From positions 1 through 9,225 of the forward strand of contig CAYOVG010000291.1 of NCBI GenBank assembly GCA_964407285.1: 9,225 bases of DNA, read 5' to 3'. The position numbers and the translations under genes are program-made. Shown here one piece after another: positions 1-6,342 of this stretch (positions are counted from its first letter, which is position 1; each line of letters starts with the position of its first letter). Origin of the DNA: CAYOVG01 sp964407285. Lineage in GTDB: Bacteria; Desulfobacterota; Syntrophobacteria; Syntrophobacterales; Syntrophobacteraceae. The notes beneath the pieces are model-generated. The model worked only from the letters and a program-made list of their open reading frames with translations. It ran no database searches and was not told the origin of the DNA.

Positions 1-235
1 AAAATGCATCCCTTTTCTTTTGGAACTTAGTTGAGTATTATCAGCTTTCCTTTGTCAGTTTTGTCATTATGAGAAAACTTGAAGAAATACATGCCTTTGG
101 CAATCTTTTGACCCCCATTATCATTGGCATCCCAATAAAGGGTGTAAAAGCCCTGGCCCACATTGTCTTTTTCAAATTTCCGCACCAATTGGCCTCTCAT
201 GTCAAAAATCTCCAATATTACCTTGTCGTTTGAAC
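1..235. other. AT-rich block of foreign composition
   Basis: The sequence left of about position 235 is visibly AT-rich, with many AAA/TTT runs. Everything to its right is GC-rich with C/G-ending codons. The block codes, on the minus strand, for the FlgD-Ig/T9SS-like tail of the chimeric ORF. The change coincides with the point where ThiL homology stops (DELYRG). Such tails are typical of secreted proteins in Bacteroidota, Cloacimonadota and related phyla (established knowledge). I infer either a chimeric assembly join or a recombination breakpoint. Confidence 0.65.
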
Positions 236-659
236 CCCTGTACAACTCGTCCACGAAATCCACCGGAAGGTCCGGCGGCAGCACGAGCGACACCAGCGCC
301 CAACTCGGATCGCCGCCCATCGAGGCGATGTCGCTCACATTTATGGCGACGATCTTTCGCCCCAACCGGTACGGCGTAATCGCGGACCTCAGGAAATGAA
401 CATTTTCCACCTGGCTGTCGCAGGTCGCCAGCAGGTAGTCAGTACCCGATACGCCGAGCACCGCCACATCGTCCCCGATGCCCACAAGCACATCCTCGGG
501 AGGGGCCGGAAGGGAACGGGCTATGCGGTCGATAAGGCCGAATTCACCGAGTTCTTTAAGCAGCATACAACCTGATCCCCAGTCCCGTCGCTGTTGCCGG
601 ACCGCCGCAAGCTCACGGCCGCTTCGCGATCCGGCGACGACTATTGCGCCGTTCACCAT
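27..659 (-). CDS. thiL: Chimeric ORF: ThiL (thiamine-monophosphate kinase) N-terminal part joined to a FlgD-Ig/T9SS-like C-terminal tail
   Basis: The first ~142 residues are the N-terminal part of thiamine-monophosphate kinase, which phosphorylates TMP to thiamine diphosphate in the cytoplasm. The family hallmarks visible are LGEFGLIDRI, the Mg/ATP-binding GIGDDVAVL, TCDSQVENVHF and GRKIVAINVSDIASMGGDP. After LPVDFVDELYRG (about position 235) the remaining two-thirds of a usual ~320-350 aa ThiL is absent. It is replaced in frame by ~68 residues resembling a FlgD-like Ig fold and T9SS sorting tail: VILEIFDMRGQLVRKF, GFYTLYWDANDNGGQ, AKGMYFFKF, and a KLIILN end. The tail is AT-rich, unlike the GC-rich ThiL part. 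I chose the ATG at 659 because GGGGAG lies 6 nt upstream. The ATG at 566 (MLLKELGEFGL) matches the usual family N-terminus and is a real alternative. The reading frame also stays open upstream into pilT. It follows the PilU-like gene by 55 nt. The protein could not be an active kinase as written. Domain calls are confident; whether the fusion is real is doubtful. Confidence 0.7.
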   Translation of the reverse strand: MVNGAIVVAGSRSGRELAAVRQQRRDWGSGCMLLKELGEFGLIDRIARSLPAPPEDVLVGIGDDVAVLGVSGTDYLLATCDSQVENVHFLRSAITPYRLGRKIVAINVSDIASMGGDPSWALVSLVLPPDLPVDFVDELYRGSNDKVILEIFDMRGQLVRKFEKDNVGQGFYTLYWDANDNGGQKIAKGMYFFKFSHNDKTDKGKLIILN

Positions 660-665
660 GCGAAT

Positions 666-671
666 CTCCCC
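666..671 (-). promoter_or_regulatory. Shine-Dalgarno deciding the thiL start
   Basis: On the minus strand GGGGAG stands 6 nt upstream of the ATG at 659. This is the best ribosome-binding site near the 5' end of thiL. The competing ATG at 566 has only GGGGAT 9 nt upstream. The site favours the longer N-terminus, while family alignment favours the shorter one. Confidence 0.5.
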
Positions 672-714
672 GGCGCGCGCGACCGTCCACCGGACATTAC
701 GGCCTCCACGCGCC

Positions 715-1896
715 TTACCGGTTCTCCATGGCGATTTTCTTCGAGTAATCGGAATCGATGGAGAGCCCTTCGATGTCCGTCGTCTTCTCGCCCTTGCGGG
801 CCTTGATCTGGTCGATTCCACGCTTCACGATGGCGCGCTTCGAAGCGTAGGCGATGGCCGTATCTTCCGTAATAAGACCGTTTTCGTAAAGTTCCACTAT
901 GTGGTCGTCGAAAGTGGACCAGCCGAAGGGCCGCGCCTGCTGCATCATTTCGTAGTACGTCTTTCCTTCCGATTCCCCGTGCGTGATCGCCTCCTGGACC
1001 CGCAGGTTCGATCCCATGATCTCGAGCGCAGCCACCCGTCCCCCCCCGATCTTGGGGAGGAGCCGCTGGGATATGATCCACCGCACCGAATCGGCCAGGC
1101 GAATCCGTATGATCCGTTCCTCCTCCGATTCGAACATACCGATGATGCGGTTGATGGTCTGGCCTGCGTCGTTGGTGTGGAGGGTGCTGAGGACCAGGTG
1201 GCCGGTTTCCGCCGCGCTGAGACCGATTTCCACCGTTTCGCGGTCGCGCATTTCGCCCACCAGGATCACCTTCGGGGCCTGGCGAAGGGCCGCCCTGAGC
1301 CCGCTCGCAAACGAGTCGAAATCAAGCCCCAACTCCCGCTGGTTGAACGTGGCCTTCATCGGAGGGTGCACGAATTCCACGGGGTCTTCCAGGGTGACCA
1401 CGTGCACCGCCTTGTTTTTATTGATATCGTTCAAAATGGCGGCAAGAGTGGTGGTCTTGCCGCTTCCGGTGGCCCCGGTGACGAAGATGATGCCGTTCTT
1501 CTGCGTTCCCACCTCCTTGAAGATCGGAGGGAGGTTCAGGTCCTCGATGCTCTTTATCTTCGTGGGGAGCTGGCGCATGACGATCGAATAGGTCCCGCGC
1601 TGCGAGAACACGTTCACGCGGAAGCGGGCCCTTCCGGGCAGGTAGTATGAAAGGTCGGCCGAACCCTGGTTCAGAAGAAACTGGATGTTGCGGCGGTCGT
1701 TGTCGATCAGGTTGAGCGCGATCTGTTCGGTCTGAAACGGGGTCAGTTCGCTGATGCCCAGGGACTGGCACACGGGCCGCAGCCCTCCGTCCACTTCGGC
1801 CTGTATGGGCCGCCCCACGGTGAAATTCAAATCCGAAAAGTTCGGATACTCCTCCAATATCATCGTGAGAATCTGATCGAGTTCTTTTCGCTTCAT
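715..1896 (-). CDS. PilT/PilU-family type IV pilus retraction ATPase (divergent paralogue)
   Basis: This is a cytoplasmic hexameric secretion-type ATPase of the PilT/PilU/VirB11 family, expected to act at the base of type IV pili in retraction. In the 393 aa product I see an N-terminal PAS-like half, Walker A GATGSGKT (141-148), the Asp box LEDPVEFVH (169-177), Walker B VILVGEMRD (210-218) and the His box TGHLVLSTLHTND (231-243). The classical PilT AIRNLIRE motif is not conserved; its place reads NLRVQEAITHGE, about 297-308. The C-terminus extends to ENR and is longer than in the upstream paralogue. Both traits suggest a PilU-like accessory role (inference). AGGGG lies 8 nt before the ATG. 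The gene starts 57 nt after the pilT stop and is followed 55 nt later by thiL, so the three are probably cotranscribed. No pilin or assembly gene lies in the window. Confidence 0.93.
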   Translation of the reverse strand: MKRKELDQILTMILEEYPNFSDLNFTVGRPIQAEVDGGLRPVCQSLGISELTPFQTEQIALNLIDNDRRNIQFLLNQGSADLSYYLPGRARFRVNVFSQRGTYSIVMRQLPTKIKSIEDLNLPPIFKEVGTQKNGIIFVTGATGSGKTTTLAAILNDINKNKAVHVVTLEDPVEFVHPPMKATFNQRELGLDFDSFASGLRAALRQAPKVILVGEMRDRETVEIGLSAAETGHLVLSTLHTNDAGQTINRIIGMFESEEERIIRIRLADSVRWIISQRLLPKIGGGRVAALEIMGSNLRVQEAITHGESEGKTYYEMMQQARPFGWSTFDDHIVELYENGLITEDTAIAYASKRAIVKRGIDQIKARKGEKTTDIEGLSIDSDYSKKIAMENR

Positions 1897-1953
1897 AGGT
1901 ATCCCCTCTCAATTCAAGGCGGTGGGCGACGCTTCGCCGACGGAAGTCGATAA

Positions 1954-3036
1954 CTACACTTCCGTGAAGTCGGCCGGGGCATTCTCGAGGAACGGCCGGA
2001 ACTTCTCCTTCTCCGTACACTTGTTGTACGCTTCGTCGGAACTTATCTGGCCTGCCTTGAGTCTTTGCATGATGCCGTCGTCGAGGGACTGCATGCCGTA
2101 CTTTCGCCCCGTCTGGATTGCGGAAGGCAACTGGTGGGTTTTCGCCTCCCGGATCATGGCCCGCACCGCGTGCGTCCCGATGAGGATCTCCTGGACGGCG
2201 GTCCTGCCCTTCACATCGATGCGCTTGAAAAGGGTCTGGGCAACGACGGCCCGCAGTCCGTCGGCGAGGGTGGATCGAATCTGCGCCTGTTCGTTGGTGG
2301 GGAACACTTCGATGATGCGGTCGATGGTCTTGGGGGCGCTGGTGGTGTGAAGCGTCGAGAAAACCAGGTGGCCGGTGGCGGCGGCTTCGAGCGCCAGCCG
2401 GATGGTTTCGAGGTCGCGCATTTCGCCGACCAGAATGATGTCGGGGTCCTCACGGAGCGAAGCGCGAAGCGCCGACGAAAACGATTCCGTATGCGTTCCG
2501 ACTTCACGGTGGTTGATCACGCAGTTCTTGCTTTTGTGCACGAATTCGATAGGATCTTCGATCGTGATGATGTGGTCCTTGCGCTGAAGATTGGCCTCGT
2601 TCACGATGGCCGCCAGGGTCGTGGACTTACCGCTTCCGGTCGGCCCCGTCACCAGCACCAGGCCGCGGGGAAGCAACGCCAGCCTGGGGATGATGGGCGG
2701 CAGCCCGAGTTGCTCGGCGGTCAGAATCTCATCGGGAATTTCGCGGAACACCGCCCCGATCCCGTTCCTTTGCAGGAAGAAGTTCGCGCGGTACCTGGCC
2801 ATGCCGGGAATCTCGTAGGCGAAGTCGAGGTCCCCCTTTTCCTCGAATATCTTGATCTTGTCCTCCGGCGTGATCTCGTAGAGCATCGCCCGAAGGTCGT
2901 CGTTGTCGAGCACCTTGTACTTCACGCGTTCCATCTCGCCGCGAATCCGGAGCACCGGTTGCTGGTTCGCCACAAGATGAAGGTCCGAAGCTTTCTGCTC
3001 GTGCATCAGTTTGAAGAAAGCGTCAATCCTGGCCAT
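1954..3036 (-). CDS. pilT: Type IV pilus retraction ATPase PilT
   Basis: PilT powers pilus depolymerisation for twitching motility and DNA uptake. The product is 360 aa, a normal PilT length. It has the N-terminal SDLHL signature (17-21), Walker A GPTGSGKS (131-138), Asp box EDPIEFVH (160-167), Walker B IILVGEMRD (200-208), His box TGHLVFSTLHT (221-231) and an AIRNLIRE-like AVRAMIRE at 290-297, followed by GMQSLDD (314-320). All core catalytic motifs are present. The start is supported by GGAGGGGA just upstream of the ATG. It is the first gene of a minus-strand run with the PilU-like gene and thiL. The 131 nt between it and the upstream phosphatase gene hold no terminator or promoter I can call with confidence. 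Tandem PilT paralogues with retraction function are common in Proteobacteria. Confidence 0.95.
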   Translation of the reverse strand: MARIDAFFKLMHEQKASDLHLVANQQPVLRIRGEMERVKYKVLDNDDLRAMLYEITPEDKIKIFEEKGDLDFAYEIPGMARYRANFFLQRNGIGAVFREIPDEILTAEQLGLPPIIPRLALLPRGLVLVTGPTGSGKSTTLAAIVNEANLQRKDHIITIEDPIEFVHKSKNCVINHREVGTHTESFSSALRASLREDPDIILVGEMRDLETIRLALEAAATGHLVFSTLHTTSAPKTIDRIIEVFPTNEQAQIRSTLADGLRAVVAQTLFKRIDVKGRTAVQEILIGTHAVRAMIREAKTHQLPSAIQTGRKYGMQSLDDGIMQRLKAGQISSDEAYNKCTEKEKFRPFLENAPADFTEV

Positions 3037-3167
3037 CGTTCCCCTCCGACTGGTTTCGCCCGCTGCTCTCTCGCGCGGTGTTGATCCGGGCGGACGAAAA
3101 TCCCGGTTTCCGCACTCCGGTTATCGATCCGCTGTCTCTTCCGTAAAAACATATAGATATGCGCTCA

Positions 3168-3797
3168 TCAGGCGCTGAAAAACTTCATGTCCGGCAAACG
3201 AACGCACGAGAGGCGGTTCCCGTATACGGCGCCGGTGTCGATTCCTATTTTGTATTTGTCCACATACGGCTGACTGAACGGCGTATGGCCGAACACCACT
3301 CTCTTCCCGAAATCGTGGTTCGAGTAGATGAAATCGCTGCGAATCCAGAAAAGGTCCGTTTCGGACTGATCGCACAGCGCTACGCCGGGACGAAGCCCGG
3401 CATGGACCAGGATAAAATCGTCCATTTCATAATACGGCAGCAAGTCCCGGATGAATTCCCGGTGGTCGGACGGCAGACTCGCGCTCGCCCCGCCGGACGC
3501 CCTGCGGTAGCTGTCGAGCGTGGCTTCTCCGCCGTTGCACAGGAACAGAAGATCCGCCCTGCCGTTGATATGATCGGTCAGCATGACTTCATGGTTCCCG
3601 CGCAGGCAGACTACGTGAAACCCCTCCTCCATGAGGGTCAGGATAAACTCGATGACCCCATGGCTGTCCGGCCCGCGGTCGATGTAATCCCCCAGAAAAG
3701 CCAGCGTATCGTTCGCCGGGTCCAGCGGAAGCCGGTCAAACAACTCCTCCAGGCTGGACAGCATCCCGTGAATGTCACCTATAGCATAAGTGTACAT
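3168..3797 (-). CDS. PPP-family metallophosphatase (serine/threonine phosphatase / ApaH-like)
   Basis: This is a cytoplasmic di-metal phosphoesterase of the PPP superfamily. Members either dephosphorylate Ser/Thr phosphoproteins or hydrolyse diadenosine polyphosphates; the sequence does not decide the substrate. The 209 aa chain carries every signature motif in order: GDIHG (7-11), GDYIDRG (36-42), GNHE (67-70), HAG (132-134) and FGHTP (169-173), then GIDTGA (185-190) near the end. The metal ligands and the catalytic His-Asp pair are therefore all present. It begins 4 nt after the stop of the radical SAM gene, which suggests translational coupling, since the upstream bases carry only a weak GGTATGG-like ribosome site. 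Length is close to small bacterial PrpA/PrpE-like phosphatases. The family assignment is firm and the biological target unknown. Confidence 0.92.
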   Translation of the reverse strand: MYTYAIGDIHGMLSSLEELFDRLPLDPANDTLAFLGDYIDRGPDSHGVIEFILTLMEEGFHVVCLRGNHEVMLTDHINGRADLLFLCNGGEATLDSYRRASGGASASLPSDHREFIRDLLPYYEMDDFILVHAGLRPGVALCDQSETDLFWIRSDFIYSNHDFGKRVVFGHTPFSQPYVDKYKIGIDTGAVYGNRLSCVRLPDMKFFSA

Positions 3798-3801
3798 GGG
3801 A

Positions 3802-4728
3802 TTACCATACCATCCATCGCCGACACCTGGCGTCGAGTCGCCTCAACCCGGCTTTGCGCGCGGCGTCCAGAGCACCCTTGACTTCCTCCGGCCCGACCCG
3901 CCTCCCGATCCGCGGCTTTCCCACCGCACCCGCGCACGGTCGGTACTGCCCCATGACATTGACGTATGTATCGGGCGAAATCTCGTTGGCGATGAAATCG
4001 AAAATCTCTTCGCTCCCCGCGAGCCCTTCGGGCATCACGAGGTGGCGGACCAGGACCCCGCGCTCCGCGATCCCCCGCGCGTCCGTTTGCAGCGCCCCGA
4101 CCTGCCGGTGCATCTCGCGAAGAGCCTTCCGCGCGCGCTCCGGGTAGTCGGGAGCCGTGCAGAGGTCACGGGCCGTTTCAGTGTCCCAGAACTTGAAATC
4201 GGGCATGTAAATGTCGACGATGCCGTCGAGGAGCCTCAAGGCCGAGACCCGGTCGTACCCGCTCGAATTGTACGTCAGCGGGACGCGCAGGCCCCCCTCG
4301 ACAGCCAGGGGAAGGGCTTCGAGAATCTGGGGTATCACGTGGGACGGCGTAACGAAATTAATGTTGTGACACCCCTGATCCTGGAGTTCCAGCATAACGG
4401 CGGCCAGTTGCCCCGGAAATGCCGGGACCCCTTCGCCGCCGTAGCTGATGTCTTCATTCTGGCAAAACACGCACAGCAGATTGCAGTAGGAGAAGAAGAC
4501 GGTCCCGGAACCGCTTTCGCCGACGAGGGGGTCCTCTTCTCCGAAGTGCGGCCCGTAACTGGCCACCACCGCGAGTCGCCCCGTCCGGCAAAACCCGGTC
4601 TCCCCCTCCATGCGGTTCACTTTACACATGCGGGGACACAGGGTGCATCGGCTCAGCCGGCGCAACCCCCGTTCGATACTCTCCCGCAGCCTTCCGGTTC
4701 GATGCGCTTCCAGGTAGGCGGCCGGCAT
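3802..4728 (-). CDS. Radical SAM protein of the PflA-like COG1313 family
   Basis: This is a radical S-adenosylmethionine enzyme often annotated as a putative pyruvate formate-lyase activating protein; the true substrate of COG1313 members is not established. The 4Fe-4S/SAM site CNLLCVFC (Cys 82, 86, 89) is present. It is preceded by an N-terminal cysteine set, CTLCPRMC (28, 31, 35) and Cys 47 within GFCRTG, typical of this subgroup and possibly binding another metal centre. Further conserved blocks are INFVTPSH (123-130), YNSSGYD (153-159), DIYMPDFKF (172-180), VRHLVMPE (227-234) and VNVMGQYRP (256-264). The length of 308 aa is normal. AAGGA lies about 8 nt before the ATG. It follows the fmdB-like gene by 21 nt and precedes the phosphatase by 4 nt, so these three form one likely operon. 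No glycyl-radical enzyme is nearby. Confidence 0.92.
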   Translation of the reverse strand: MPAAYLEAHRTGRLRESIERGLRRLSRCTLCPRMCKVNRMEGETGFCRTGRLAVVASYGPHFGEEDPLVGESGSGTVFFSYCNLLCVFCQNEDISYGGEGVPAFPGQLAAVMLELQDQGCHNINFVTPSHVIPQILEALPLAVEGGLRVPLTYNSSGYDRVSALRLLDGIVDIYMPDFKFWDTETARDLCTAPDYPERARKALREMHRQVGALQTDARGIAERGVLVRHLVMPEGLAGSEEIFDFIANEISPDTYVNVMGQYRPCAGAVGKPRIGRRVGPEEVKGALDAARKAGLRRLDARCRRWMVW

Positions 4729-4749
4729 AACGTAAATCCTTGACCGAGA

Positions 4750-5010
4750 TTATTCGCGCGAATACCCCGGCAGATTGATGGTGGTGCAACTATTCCCCGG
4801 CCCGCAGGTCTTCGTTGTGGCCGACGGCGACGACACGCTCCCCGATCCGCTGCCGGACGATCCCATGCTGTAGCTCACCGTGCTCAGGATGCGCTCGAGG
4901 ACCTCGCCCCCGCACGCGCCGCACTTCATTTCGATTTCCCCCGAGGAACCGGTTACGATGATTTCCTGAATGTTTCCGCACTCCGCACAACGAAATTCAT
5001 ATATTGGCAT
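4750..5010 (-). CDS. FmdB-family zinc-ribbon protein
   Basis: This 86 aa protein starts with the FmdB signature MPIYEFRCAECG and has two CxxC knuckles, Cys 8/11 and Cys 30/33, forming a rubredoxin-like zinc ribbon. A flexible Ser/Gly-rich linker (50-65) leads to a short tail with Cys 69 and Cys 75 ending in NLPGYSRE. Similar Cys-plus-NLPG tails are, as I recall, common in deltaproteobacterial members. FmdB was named as a putative regulator of formamidase genes, but most members have no proven role. AAGGAG just upstream of the ATG marks the start clearly. It is the first gene of the run with the radical SAM and phosphatase genes. It is transcribed away from the Cys-rich gene at 5200. Confidence 0.9.
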   Translation of the reverse strand: MPIYEFRCAECGNIQEIIVTGSSGEIEMKCGACGGEVLERILSTVSYSMGSSGSGSGSVSSPSATTKTCGPGNSCTTINLPGYSRE

Positions 5011-5067
5011 CTCTTCTCCTTATCTGTTATACCAGGTCTTCGGCATGCCCCGAAATGGCGCGATGTT

Positions 5068-5095
5068 TTGCTGTTTGCTTGAAATAAGCTATAGT
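5068..5095 (+). promoter_or_regulatory. Candidate sigma-70 promoter for the Cys-rich gene
   Basis: TTGCTG and TATAGT are separated by 16 nt. The -10 matches five of six consensus bases, but the -35 only about three. It would give a leader of roughly 100 nt to the start at 5200. It lies in the only AT-richer stretch of the divergent intergenic region 5011-5199. No equally good promoter was seen for fmdB on the other strand. Confidence 0.3.
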
Positions 5096-5199
5096 TACTC
5101 GTATTCCATAACAAAAGTATCGGTTACCGTCAATCGCGAGAAAGCATCGTCGACTACCCGGCGCAAAGACGGCAAAAAAAAGGAAGCGAATACCGCCCG

Positions 5200-6033
5200 A
5201 TGATTACACTCTGCAACCCGGCCCCCGGACTGACCTGCTTCGGATGCTGCCCTCCCATCCGCCCGGCCCGTTACGACCACCTGGACTACGTGAACATGCT
5301 CAGGCGCGAATTTTCCGATAACCGCCGCATCCTTCGCGAACAAGGACCCCGCTACCGCCCCATCGTGGGGTACTCCTGCTGGGCCCTTGGGTTCGTGAAC
5401 GAAACCGGCACGGAGGTCGGATGCCTCTTGCACCCCTGCCGCAATGGAGGCCGGGACCTGCGCGGACTCATCGATTACGGAAACAAGTGCGACCGGGAAA
5501 GTTGCGTGCCCGCTAAAGTCTTTCAATCGCTTCCGCCGGACGGACAGGCCTACTGGCTTCCCCTCGCTGAAGGGCTCAGTCCTTTTCTCTTTTCCAGCGC
5601 CAGGGCCAACCCCCTTTTCCATCTCCTGCACTGGGGCGCGGGAGTGCTGGAACCCCTGCGAGCCCACGCCCGGGCGTACGACTGGACCGTGACGGAACTG
5701 GTCTGCAGGCAGCCCTTCCTCCTGGACCGCAACCTGGAGCCCAAGGCGAGCAGGTACCTGTTTCGCCTGGCGCTGGAATCGGTCCCGCCCGCCGGGGACG
5801 GCTCCCGGGACCTGCGGGGCTTTTACGAAAAGGCGCTGCCGCACCTCTCGACCCTTGCAAACGCAGAATCGGACGCCGCCGCGGGCCCGCCGTCCATGGA
5901 CGAGATGTACACCCACCTGCTTCCCATGAAAGACGACTTTCTGGACTTCTTGCGCCTGTACCTGGGATGGCGGAAAATCTCGCTCCAGAGGGCGATCGAG
6001 ATAGCGGCCCACGTGGAACGGATGACAAGGTAG
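5200..6033 (+). CDS. Uncharacterised cysteine-rich protein
   Basis: I do not recognise this 277 aa protein. The N-terminal 100 residues are rich in cysteine: Cys 5, a CFGCCPP cluster (13, 16, 17), YSCW (60), GCLLHPC (75, 80) and C-x4-C (97, 102). That pattern suggests one or more bound metals, Zn or Fe-S, but no known motif is matched exactly. The remaining part is helical and Cys-poor, with a single Cys in ELVCRQPF, and ends in a basic stretch, HVERMTR. There is no signal peptide and no obvious membrane segment, so it is probably cytoplasmic. The start at 5200 is preceded by AAGGAAG, at a somewhat long spacing of 13 nt. It is divergent from the fmdB-like gene and followed by a plausible terminator, so probably monocistronic. 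GC-rich codon use matches the neighbours, supporting a real native gene. Confidence 0.8.
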   Translation: MITLCNPAPGLTCFGCCPPIRPARYDHLDYVNMLRREFSDNRRILREQGPRYRPIVGYSCWALGFVNETGTEVGCLLHPCRNGGRDLRGLIDYGNKCDRESCVPAKVFQSLPPDGQAYWLPLAEGLSPFLFSSARANPLFHLLHWGAGVLEPLRAHARAYDWTVTELVCRQPFLLDRNLEPKASRYLFRLALESVPPAGDGSRDLRGFYEKALPHLSTLANAESDAAAGPPSMDEMYTHLLPMKDDFLDFLRLYLGWRKISLQRAIEIAAHVERMTR

Positions 6034-6048
6034 CCCTCGAGGTCCCGA

Positions 6049-6086
6049 CGGCAGGGCGTCCAACGACGCTTGCCGCCTGTTTCCTT
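6049..6086 (+). terminator. Probable rho-independent terminator after the Cys-rich gene
   Basis: Beginning 16 nt after the stop codon, CGGCA (6049-6053) and GCGTC (6056-6060) pair with GACGC (6065-6069) and TGCCG (6071-6075). The loop is CAAC and there is a small internal loop. A moderately T-rich tail, CCTGTTTCCTT, follows. The stem is good and the U tract weak. Confidence 0.5.
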
Positions 6087-6342
6087 GGCTCAGCTTCTTG
6101 ATTCCGGCTGAATTCATGCGCACAATGTGGTATGGATAAGCTGCGTTACGGGTTGCGAGTTGCGGGATTTGCCCCTCGCAGGCGATGGGCATGAGAGGGG
6201 CGCGGGTTGCGAATTCAGGGTCTCACAAGCCGTGAGCGTGTTTTCATCGCTCGCGGGAGCGCCTCTCCTGCAACGCCGATTAGCTGCAACTATCAGCCGC
6301 GGCAGAGTTCTATCCGATACCTTCAGAGGGAGAGCTGCAAAA
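6087..6342. repeat. Non-coding leader of pfkA with short direct repeats
   Basis: This stretch has no convincing gene. It holds two copies of CGGGTTGCGA (6149-6158 and 6203-6212), a related GAGTTGCGGG just after the first copy, and a small CGCTC/GAGCG hairpin (6248-6261). It ends in GAGGGAGAG, the ribosome-binding site of pfkA. The GGGTTGCG core recurs at 9116-9123 inside the large hairpin near the right end, so it may belong to a dispersed repeat. An in-frame extension of pfkA to 6127 exists but is not protein-like. No clear promoter was found. Confidence 0.4.

Noticed and set aside
478..1650. Long plus-strand open frame opposite the PilU-like gene
   Set aside because: Antisense to a gene with complete ATPase motifs; the translation is His/Arg/Asp-rich with no family pattern, as expected from GC-rich reverse frames.
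2065..3084. Long plus-strand open frame opposite pilT
   Set aside because: Shadow of pilT; low-complexity Gly/Arg/His composition and no motif.
3037..3167. Terminator or promoter between the phosphatase and pilT
   Set aside because: Only weak CGCCCG/CGGGCG pairing across a long loop and no convincing -35/-10 pair.
3790..4743. 317-codon plus-strand frame opposite the radical SAM gene
   Set aside because: Antisense shadow of a gene with complete CxxxCxxC and flanking motifs.
5026..5031. TATAAC as a -10 box for fmdB
   Set aside because: Transcription would start inside the Shine-Dalgarno sequence and there is no acceptable -35.
5095..6192. 365-codon minus-strand frame opposite the Cys-rich gene
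   Set aside because: Either strand could code here. I preferred the plus strand: it has an AAGGAAG-like site, a following terminator and patterned cysteines, while the minus frame is Pro/Gly/Val-biased without motifs.
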